From Microbulbifer pacificus (GTDB lineage Bacteria > Pseudomonadota > Gammaproteobacteria > Pseudomonadales > Cellvibrionaceae): a stretch of 64,000 nucleotides of DNA. The notes beneath the pieces are model-generated. The model made no database searches. It worked only from the letters and a program-made list of their open reading frames with translations, and was not told where the DNA came from. The DNA lies in assembly GCF_002959965.1 (NCBI RefSeq), contig NZ_PREV01000026.1, forward strand, positions 317,501-381,500, in the 5' to 3' direction. The position numbers and the translations under genes were made by a program. This document shows, piece after piece, positions 1-6,498 of this stretch (position 1 is its first letter; every line of letters begins with the position of its first letter).

Positions 1-1159
1 TGGAAATGGCATCGCCCGGATCGGTTCCGCCATCGATGGTGTTGTACGCCAGTCCATCGTCACCAAGACCTTCATAACCAACATTTTTCTGGTCAAAACG
101 CACCACAAAATAGGAGCGGTCTTCGCCGTTGGGAATCGCACCATAGTGAAATTCGTTGTCGTAGCTGGCCAGGCTCCAGTCGAGTCTGGAGGTTTCACTC
201 AGAGCATGTTCGCCGCCGAACTCGAAGCCTTTCATTTCCGTAATCAGTTCATTGCGAATATGTTGCAGCTCAATACGGTCCTTGTCGAAACGCAGGCGGT
301 GCTTGTAGTGGGTTTCATTATCGGCCAGGGTGCCGTAGAGCCCACGCACAAAGACGCGGTCGTCATCGCTGAAGTTGTACTCCGCCCCCAGGTTCATGCC
401 GAGTGTTTCGCGGTTACCGGTGTAGTCACGCAGTTCCAGACGGTAGATGCCATTGCCGTCGCGGCGAGGCTCATAGTTGTCGGTGGCCCAGTCGCGGCTC
501 CAGCCGGTCATGTTGACGATATAACCGAATTTCCCGTCTTCGGTGCGATCGCCGAACAGCAGATTGAGTGACTTGATATCGCCATCGGCTTTGTCGGCGT
601 AACCGCCAGCCACAGAGATATCCAGAGTACGGGACTCCGGCGCGGTGCGGGTTACGAAGTTGACGTTACCACCGATGGAATCCCCCTCCTGATCCGCGGT
701 AACCGCCTTGGTCACTTCGATGCGTTCGATGAGTTCCGATGGAAAAAAATCGAATGCGGTAGCGCGGGAGGTGGTTTCCTCTTCCGCGGAGGGAAGACGG
801 TGTCCGTTCAGGCTCGATGAACTCCATTCGGATGGCAGGCCGCGCACGGCCACAAAGCGCCCTTCGCCCTGATCGCGCTCGATGGAAACACCTGAAACGC
901 GTTGCACCGCTTCCGCCGCATTGCGGTCGGGCAGCTTGCCAATACCATCGGCGGACACCACGTTTACGATCCGGTCGGATGCCCGCTGCAGACCCAGAGC
1001 GCGCAGTTCGGTATCAAACATACTGCCCAACACTATGATCTCTTCGATCGCACCTTCCGCCCCGGACTGTTCAGCCGCTTTTGTGACCATTTCCTGTGCG
1101 TGTACACCGTGTGCCGCCACCAATGCAATGGCCATCGGCAGTAATTTGAGACGAGTCAT
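1..1159 (-). CDS. TonB-dependent outer membrane receptor (3' end outside window)
   Basis: About 386 N-terminal codons are visible and the frame runs off the left edge. The protein begins with a signal peptide (MTRLKLLPMAIALVAAHGVHA, cleavage after residue 21), then a TonB-box-like EEIIVLGS, then a plug domain with LPDRNAAEAVQRVSGV and RDQGEGRFVAVRG, followed by the first barrel strands. This is the Caulobacter-type receptor group that imports glycans and other large ligands. The start ATG follows a GGGTGGAGG ribosome site. It is divergent from the permease and phosphonate genes, and an operator-like palindrome (1226-1241) lies 67 bases upstream. I infer that it imports the organophosphonate, or a phosphonate-bearing glycan, used by that locus; the ligand cannot be read from sequence. 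Confidence 0.9.
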   Translation of the reverse strand, partial: MTRLKLLPMAIALVAAHGVHAQEMVTKAAEQSGAEGAIEEIIVLGSMFDTELRALGLQRASDRIVNVVSADGIGKLPDRNAAEAVQRVSGVSIERDQGEGRFVAVRGLPSEWSSSSLNGHRLPSAEEETTSRATAFDFFPSELIERIEVTKAVTADQEGDSIGGNVNFVTRTAPESRTLDISVAGGYADKADGDIKSLNLLFGDRTEDGKFGYIVNMTGWSRDWATDNYEPRRDGNGIYRLELRDYTGNRETLGMNLGAEYNFSDDDRVFVRGLYGTLADNETHYKHRLRFDKDRIELQHIRNELITEMKGFEFGGEHALSETSRLDWSLASYDNEFHYGAIPNGEDRSYFVVRFDQKNVGYEGLGDDGLAYNTIDGGTDPGDAIS

Positions 1160-1225
1160 CCTCCACCCCTTTATTAGTCAGTTTCAATCAGATTCTGTAT
1201 CCAGGAATTATTTCGCCCGTGCACA

Positions 1226-1241
1226 TCTGGACTAGACCAGA
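1226..1241. promoter_or_regulatory. Predicted GntR/UTRA operator 1 (receptor side)
   Basis: Imperfect palindrome TCTGGACTAGACCAGA with one mismatched pair. It shares the CTAGACCAGA half with the perfect palindrome at 6376-6395. It lies in the divergent gap between the TonB receptor and the permease, where it could control the receptor promoter. Confidence 0.6.
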
Positions 1242-1389
1242 ATGCTAGAGCGATGTTGTGACGCTTTTGTAACAGGATGGTTAATTTTGTTTTCCGGATT
1301 TCTTACCGCGCGCAAACGTTTTCTCCCCCGATTCGATGCCGACGAATGTCACCTCGCAGTCACAAAACTGCAACCATCCGCCACTAGCA

Positions 1390-1405
1390 TTTGGTCTAGA
1401 CCAAA
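1390..1405. promoter_or_regulatory. Predicted GntR/UTRA operator 2 (permease side)
   Basis: Perfect 16-base palindrome TTTGGTCTAGACCAAA ending 16 bases before the GTG start of the permease. TGGTCTAGACCA matches the known type of site bound by HutC-subfamily GntR regulators (DasR/NagR dre sites, PhnF sites). A GntR/UTRA regulator is encoded at the end of the same gene run (5540-6241). Confidence 0.7.
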
Positions 1406-1421
1406 AAATATCGGGGGCCAC

Positions 1422-2777
1422 GTGCACACAGAAAGCCGCAGCAATACCGCAACCGGTGAATCGAAGTCATTCGATGGCCAAAACAGGAGCAGTACCATTG
1501 CACTGATCCTGTTTTCCGGGCTCGCCGCCTTCTCGACCTACTTTTGTATGTACGCATTCCGCAAGCCATTCAGTGCCGCGACATTCAGCGAGATCGAAGG
1601 CTGGCACTACGCCATGGATTACAAGACCGCTCTGATCATTGCCCAGGTATTGGGCTATGCCCTGTCGAAATTCGCCGGCATCAAAGTGGTGTCGGAAATG
1701 CAACCCCAACGTCGCGCGTGGATTCTGATCGGCATGCTGCTGATCAGCCACCTGGCGCTGGTGGGATTCGCCCTGCTGCCAGCGCCGATCAATGTGATCA
1801 TGCTTTTTATCAATGGCATTCCCCTGGGTATGGTGTGGGGACTGGTATTCAGCTATCTCGAGGGGCGCCGGGTAACGGAGGCGCTGGGAGCGATCCTGTG
1901 CGCGGCACTGATCGTATCGTCCGGTGCGGTAAAAGCCGTGGCCGCCTATTTACTGGTGGAATGGCAAGTACCTGAGCTGTGGATGCCAGCCCTCGTGGGC
2001 GCGCTGTTTATTCCCCCATTACTGGTTTCTGTGTGGTTGCTGGCGAGAACACCCGCGCCGAATGCGGATGATAGGGTGGCGCGCAAACCGCGGCCGCCAA
2101 TGAACGGTGCCATGCGCGGCGAGCTGCTGCGCGAGACGGGTATCGGGCTCACCGCACTGGTGGCGGTGTACGTGTTCCTTACCGCGTTTCGCGACTTTAC
2201 CGATAACTTTGCCGCAGAACTGTGGCTGGCCCTTGGCTATGGCGAAACGCCAGAGGTATTCCTCACCAGCACACTGCCCGTTACTTTCGTGGTGCTGGGC
2301 AGCCTTTGGCTGCTGATGTTTATCCGCAGCAATTATCTGGCATTGGTGTGTAATCAGTTGGTTGTCGCAGGCGGTGGCCTGCTGTGCATTGCGGCCACCT
2401 ACGCCTTTGAAAACCATTGGATCGACGGCGCCAGCTGGATGATCGCGATCAACACCGGCCTGTATATGGGATTTATCCCGTTCAACTGCCTGCTGTTCGA
2501 GCGTCTGGTGGCCGCCACACGCTCCATCGCCAACGCAGGCTTTCTGATCTACCTCGCAGATGCCTCCGGCTACGCTGGAAGCATCTGCGTTCTGCTTTAC
2601 AAAACCTTTGCGCAACCGGATCTGGCATGGCTGCCGTTTACCCTCCAATTCAGCTACGCCACCGGCGCTGCCTGCATGCTGCTCATCGTCGTATCCCTGT
2701 TGTATTTCCGCAAACTCGATCCAGGTCTGTCCCATGACCACTCGGCGTCGACACCTGCCGCAACGATATCCACCTGA
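1422..2777 (+). CDS. DUF5690/MFS-like inner membrane permease, candidate phosphonate importer
   Basis: A 451-residue multi-helix membrane protein. I chose the GTG at 1422 because it lies just after the operator (1390-1405) and a GGGGG ribosome site; the longer open frame from 1242 would run through both operators. The N-terminal helix contains TYFCMYAFRKPFSAATF, a motif I associate with the MFS-related DUF5690 family. About ten to twelve hydrophobic segments follow, including GLYMGFIPFNCLLFERLVAA near the C-terminus. It is first in a run with an FAD oxidoreductase, an HD protein, PhnX and the regulator. The family has no established substrate as far as I know; uptake of aminoethylphosphonate or a relative is inferred from context only. 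Confidence 0.8.
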   Translation: MHTESRSNTATGESKSFDGQNRSSTIALILFSGLAAFSTYFCMYAFRKPFSAATFSEIEGWHYAMDYKTALIIAQVLGYALSKFAGIKVVSEMQPQRRAWILIGMLLISHLALVGFALLPAPINVIMLFINGIPLGMVWGLVFSYLEGRRVTEALGAILCAALIVSSGAVKAVAAYLLVEWQVPELWMPALVGALFIPPLLVSVWLLARTPAPNADDRVARKPRPPMNGAMRGELLRETGIGLTALVAVYVFLTAFRDFTDNFAAELWLALGYGETPEVFLTSTLPVTFVVLGSLWLLMFIRSNYLALVCNQLVVAGGGLLCIAATYAFENHWIDGASWMIAINTGLYMGFIPFNCLLFERLVAATRSIANAGFLIYLADASGYAGSICVLLYKTFAQPDLAWLPFTLQFSYATGAACMLLIVVSLLYFRKLDPGLSHDHSASTPAATIST

Positions 2778-2808
2778 TAAAAGAAAACCATTGTTTAAGT
2801 GATGACCT

Positions 2809-3999
2809 ATGAAATTTGATCTCGCCATTGTCGGCGCCGGCGTACTGGGCAGCTTTGCCGCCCTCGAAGCGCTCAAGAGTGGAAAACGCGTTCTGCTGCT
2901 GGATGCGGGGCTGAAGGCCCGCGGCGCCACGGTGCGCAACTTCGGACAACTGGTTCCCTCCGGTATGGCGTTGGGGCCGTGGCGGGCACTGGGTATTCGC
3001 TCACTGTCCATTTACCGTCAGCTGCAACCCATGGTGGAGGGCGCGCTTTGGCAACAGGGTTCGACCTATATCGCCTCTACCCCGGAAGAAGCCGCGTTGC
3101 TGGAAGAGATGCACGCAATCGACCGCGCACAGGATTACCGCTCGCAGCTATTGAGCGTGGAGCAATGCCTGGAAAAAATGCCCGCACTGCGCATGGAGTA
3201 CTGCCACGGGGGGCTGCACTACCCGGAGGAAATGAGCGCGGAGAGCGGGCAACTGATGCCACGGCTGTGGTCGCTACTCAGCGCCAATCCCGAGCTGACC
3301 CTGCGCGCCGGAACGCTGGTAAGGGAAATTCGCGAGCGCGGTGGCATTACGGACATCCTGACCAGCAACAACGAAGTCCTGCACGCGGATCAGGTGCTGA
3401 TCTGCTGTGGGCATCAGCTGAACCAACTGTATCCGGCTATTACCCAGAATGCGCAGATGAAACTCTGCAAGCTGCAGATGTTGCGCAGCGAACCGGTAAT
3501 CGGCACGCGCCTGCCGGGCAATCTGCTCACCGGTCTCAGTATCCGGCGCTATGAGGCCTTTCACAGCTGCCCGAGCTATGAAAAATTACCACAGCCGCTG
3601 CTGGACCCGCGTTACGGAGAACTCGGGATTCATATGCTGTTCCGCCAGTCCGCGGACGGCAGCATCATCATCGGTGACTCCCATGAATATTTTCCCGCGA
3701 ACGACGTAACATCCATCGACTATGAAGTGCGCGAAGACATCAATCAACTGATGCTGGAAGAGGCACGCAATATTCTCAAACTGCCGCGCTGGACGATGGC
3801 GCGCTGCTGGAATGGCTACTACAGCCAGGACATGTCGGAGCAGAAGGTCTTGATGCGTTCCGTGTCCGAAAAGATTCATCTGGTTACGGGTATCGGCGGC
3901 AAGGGCATGACTACAGGCCCGGCGCTGGTGCAAAGCGCGGTACAGCAACTACTGCGCGGCGAAGCGCTGACACTGCCGGATGTTCATAGCCATGCCTGA
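2809..3999 (+). CDS. FAD-dependent oxidoreductase of phosphonate clusters (TIGR03364-like)
   Basis: 396 residues of the DAO (amino acid/amine oxidase) fold. The N-terminal dinucleotide motif is LAIVGAGVLGSFAALEA, followed by ARGATVRNFGQ, and the C-terminus has VTGIGGKGMTTGPA, the second FAD contact of the family. Proteins of this type, known as TIGR03364, occur beside phosphonatase genes and are proposed to deaminate or demethylate an aminophosphonate oxidatively. The product here would most simply be phosphonoacetaldehyde, the substrate of PhnX three genes on. It starts 31 bases after the permease and overlaps the HD gene, so co-translation is likely. The exact substrate (AEP, N-methyl-AEP or hydroxy-AEP) is not settled by sequence. 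Confidence 0.85.
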   Translation: MKFDLAIVGAGVLGSFAALEALKSGKRVLLLDAGLKARGATVRNFGQLVPSGMALGPWRALGIRSLSIYRQLQPMVEGALWQQGSTYIASTPEEAALLEEMHAIDRAQDYRSQLLSVEQCLEKMPALRMEYCHGGLHYPEEMSAESGQLMPRLWSLLSANPELTLRAGTLVREIRERGGITDILTSNNEVLHADQVLICCGHQLNQLYPAITQNAQMKLCKLQMLRSEPVIGTRLPGNLLTGLSIRRYEAFHSCPSYEKLPQPLLDPRYGELGIHMLFRQSADGSIIIGDSHEYFPANDVTSIDYEVREDINQLMLEEARNILKLPRWTMARCWNGYYSQDMSEQKVLMRSVSEKIHLVTGIGGKGMTTGPALVQSAVQQLLRGEALTLPDVHSHA

Positions 4000-4642
4000 T
4001 ACCGGCAAGCTAAAGCCTGACAACCACACGGTTGTAGAAGCTATCAGGCACTTGCGCTATCTGTTCCAGCAATTCGGCCATCGGTCACTGGGTGAAAGTT
4101 GCAGCCAACTGGAACACGCTCGCCAGTGCGCTGCTCTGGCACAGGCGGAGGGTGCCGCGCCGTCACTTGTTTGCGCCGCATTTCTCCACGATATCGGCCA
4201 CCTGCAGGCCTGCCACCTGGCACTGCCGGGCACAGATGATGAAGGGCACAGGGATCACGACCGCATTGGCGCGCAGTTGTTGCGCCAGCTGGGGTTTGCC
4301 GCATCCGTGTTCGTTCCGGTCGCACGCCACGTGGAGGCCAAACGCTACCTCGCCGCCTGTGACACGGACTACCTCCAGCGCCTGAGCCCCGCAAGCAAAC
4401 GCTCACTGGAAATACAGGGAGCGGCCATGAGTACCGCAGAACAGCGCCGTTTTCTGGAAGCGTCCCATGCGCAGGACGCCATTGCACTGCGCACCTGGGA
4501 CGAAGCCGGCAAGCGGGACAATCAGGCGATCCCCGACCTGGACCAATGGCTCTCTCTCTGCGAACGCCTGTTGACCACAAGTGCCGCGCGCGCATCGATC
4601 CCCCGCCACGAAATCACCCATTCACTGAAAACCGAAGGATGA
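3992..4642 (+). CDS. PhnZ-like HD-domain protein of phosphonate operons
   Basis: 216 residues with an HD fold: SQLEHARQ (His42), LHDIGH (His66, Asp67, His70), RDHDRIGAQLL and VARHVEAKRYL. This is the layout of the phosphonate-operon HDIG group (TIGR03276), which includes the mixed-valent diiron oxygenase PhnZ that cleaves 1-hydroxy-AEP to glycine and phosphate. The Tyr that I recall a few residues before the GE pair in PhnZ is Ser here (HRSLGES), so the chemistry may differ. The chosen ATG overlaps the oxidoreductase stop by eight bases; an ATG at 3980 is also possible. The stop overlaps the start region of phnX. No PhnY-like hydroxylase is visible. Confidence 0.8.
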   Translation: MPDTGKLKPDNHTVVEAIRHLRYLFQQFGHRSLGESCSQLEHARQCAALAQAEGAAPSLVCAAFLHDIGHLQACHLALPGTDDEGHRDHDRIGAQLLRQLGFAASVFVPVARHVEAKRYLAACDTDYLQRLSPASKRSLEIQGAAMSTAEQRRFLEASHAQDAIALRTWDEAGKRDNQAIPDLDQWLSLCERLLTTSAARASIPRHEITHSLKTEG

Positions 4643-4650
4643 CAACCACC

Positions 4651-5457
4651 ATGACCCGACAACTGGAAGCCATTATTTTTGACTGGGCCGGCACCCTAGT
4701 GGACTTCGGTTCGCGCGCGCCGCTCAGTGCGTTTATGCAAATCTTCGCCGATGCCGGTGTAACCATCAGTGAAATGGAAACCCGCGCGCCCATGGGTACG
4801 GAAAAGCAGGAACACATCCGCCGTCTGCTACAGATACCCCGCATTCGCGATGCCTGGCAGGCTGCGCACAATGTGCCGGCCACGGAAGATGACGTCGCCC
4901 GCCTATACCACAACCTGGGACCGGTACAGCAGACCGCCATCGATCGCCACTGTGAGGCGGTGCCGGGCGCGGCGGCCGCCTTTGTCATGGCGCGCGAGCG
5001 CGGCCTCAAAATCGGCACCACCACCGGCTACAGCCGCAGCATGATCGAAGGCATGCTGGAAGCGGCGGCGCAACAGCAACTGATCCCCGACCGTGTGGTG
5101 ACCGCCGACGAGGCCCCCGGCGCACGCCCGGGACCGGCTGCGGCACTGCGCACGGTGATCGACCTGGGCATTTCCTCGGTCAGTGCCTGCGTGAAAGTGG
5201 ACGATACCGCTCCCGGCATCGACGAGGGCCGCAATGCGGGTATGTGGACGGTGGCTGTGGTATGCAGCGGCAACGCCTTGGGCTTGCCACTTGCGCACTG
5301 GCGGGAACTGGAGGAGGAAGAAAGGTGCCAGCAGAGAAATCGTGCTTACCGCGCGCTGGAGTCCTGTGGCGCGCATTATCTGATTGATGACGTCTCCGCA
5401 CTGGAGCCGGTACTGGTCGATATCAACCGCCGCCTCGCCCTCGGTGAAACCCCCTGA
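4651..5457 (+). CDS. phnX: Phosphonoacetaldehyde hydrolase (phosphonatase)
   Basis: 268-residue HAD-superfamily enzyme that splits phosphonoacetaldehyde into acetaldehyde and phosphate in the cytoplasm. The nucleophile motif is FDWAGTLVDFGS (Asp11). The cap-domain PMGTEKQEH provides the Schiff-base lysine (Lys52), ARPGP matches the conserved substrate Arg region, and VKVDDTAPGI is the magnesium acidic motif. Length and motifs match true PhnX rather than the looser phosphonatase-like group. The ATG at 4651 sits 11 bases after AAGGA; an ATG at 4639 that overlaps the HD stop (ATGA) is the alternative. It is the best functional anchor for calling this locus phosphonate catabolism. Confidence 0.93.
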   Translation: MTRQLEAIIFDWAGTLVDFGSRAPLSAFMQIFADAGVTISEMETRAPMGTEKQEHIRRLLQIPRIRDAWQAAHNVPATEDDVARLYHNLGPVQQTAIDRHCEAVPGAAAAFVMARERGLKIGTTTGYSRSMIEGMLEAAAQQQLIPDRVVTADEAPGARPGPAAALRTVIDLGISSVSACVKVDDTAPGIDEGRNAGMWTVAVVCSGNALGLPLAHWRELEEEERCQQRNRAYRALESCGAHYLIDDVSALEPVLVDINRRLALGETP

Positions 5458-5478
5458 TCGTTTACCTCTTTTCCATAG

Positions 5479-5514
5479 CGGCCATATTCCCCGGCATGGG
5501 TTAGGATATGGCCG
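5479..5514 (+). promoter_or_regulatory. Inverted repeat between phnX and the regulator
   Basis: CGGCCATAT and ATATGGCCG form a perfect 9-base-pair stem around an 18-base loop in the 82-base gap before the regulator gene. There is no T-run after it, so it is more likely an mRNA stem or a protein site than a simple terminator. Confidence 0.45.
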
Positions 5515-5539
5515 TATCCCCACGATTGAGTGAAGTACC

Positions 5540-6241
5540 GTGTCTCTCGCCTACGACGATATCAAAACCCATATCAGCGGCCTGATCAGCGGCGGCCGTC
5601 TTGCCGCTAATGAGAAATTGCCCTCCGAGCGAGAGCTGGCCGAGCACCTGGGACTGACCCGCATTACCCTGCGTGACGGTTTGAACCGACTGGAAGGTGA
5701 AGGGATTATTTATCGGCAAAACCGCCGCGGCTGGTTTGTAGCGCCCCAGCGGTTTGTCATGAAACCGGCGCACAAGGTGGACTTCAATCGCATGGCGGAG
5801 GAACAGGGATTCCAACCCAGCACCCGGGTTCTGCAACTGCGTCGCCAGCAGCAGCGCCGGGAAATTTACCAGGCGTTCGGCCTGGAAAAATCCAACCGCT
5901 TTTATGCACTGCGCCGGGTGCGCAGCCTGGACGGGCGCGCGGTGATGGTAGAAGACAGCTACATGGCCCTGGAACGCTTTCCCGGTCTGGAACAGCTGGA
6001 ACTGTCCGCTTCCGTCACCGCGCAGCTGCACGCCCGTTACGGCGTCTCCGTCAGTCGCGAACAGTGCAATATCCAGATGGGACATCTGGAAGAGAGCCAT
6101 GCAGAACCATTGGGGCTTCACGCCGGTGCCCTCGGCCTCAAAATTCTTCGCCTGCGCTACGACGCACAAGACAGTCTGATCGACTACAACGTCGAACACT
6201 GGCTGCCTCACGCCATTGAGATGGAAGTGGCAACCCGCTGA
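5540..6241 (+). CDS. GntR-family transcriptional regulator with UTRA domain (PhnF/PhnR type)
   Basis: 233 residues starting at GTG. The N-terminal winged helix (about 1-70) has LPSERELAEHLGLTRITLRDG and GEGIIYRQNRRGWFV; the C-terminal UTRA ligand domain (about 85-230) has YALRRVRSLDGRAVMVEDSY. HutC-subfamily regulators of this build usually repress transport and catabolic genes until a pathway ligand binds. It lies last in the phosphonate gene run. The three TGGTCTAGACCA-type palindromes around the locus are of the class bound by this subfamily, so it is the natural candidate to bind them. Confidence 0.9.
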   Translation: MSLAYDDIKTHISGLISGGRLAANEKLPSERELAEHLGLTRITLRDGLNRLEGEGIIYRQNRRGWFVAPQRFVMKPAHKVDFNRMAEEQGFQPSTRVLQLRRQQQRREIYQAFGLEKSNRFYALRRVRSLDGRAVMVEDSYMALERFPGLEQLELSASVTAQLHARYGVSVSREQCNIQMGHLEESHAEPLGLHAGALGLKILRLRYDAQDSLIDYNVEHWLPHAIEMEVATR

Positions 6242-6262
6242 TCTCCCTGCCGCCGAATTCCT

Positions 6263-6297
6263 GAGGCGAGAACCAGCGCACGGTGCGCTGTCGCCTC
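6263..6297 (+). terminator. Compound stem-loop after the regulator
   Basis: GAGGCGA pairs with TCGCCTC and an inner CAGCGCAC pairs with GTGCGCTG, giving a two-part stem 22 bases after the stop codon. The following CCTCTCTGTTTTC is a weak pyrimidine tract, so termination is probable but not strong. Confidence 0.6.
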
Positions 6298-6375
6298 CCT
6301 CTCTGTTTTCTCCATTTAGTCACGTTCGGTTCACGCCAACGTCACCGCGGCTTCATCCATTGCCGCTAACCTGAA

Positions 6376-6395
6376 TTTCTGGTCTAGACCAGAAA
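6376..6395. promoter_or_regulatory. Predicted GntR/UTRA operator 3 (phosphodiesterase side)
   Basis: A perfect 20-base palindrome, TTTCTGGTCTAGACCAGAAA, about 100 bases before the exported phosphodiesterase. It is the best match of the three related sites and suggests that this gene belongs to the same regulon although a terminator-like stem separates it from the regulator. Confidence 0.7.
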
Positions 6396-6498
6396 ACCTA
6401 ATCATTGACTATTGAGCACCGACAAAAATCATAGCGAGCGGGCGTCGCCGGCACACGCGCAGCCGATTTTTTGAAGTGCCCTAGCGGGAAGAAAAACC

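Noticed and set aside
1242..1421. N-terminal extension of the permease
   Set aside because: It would translate through both operator palindromes and lacks hydrophobic or family-like sequence; the GTG at 1422 has a ribosome site.
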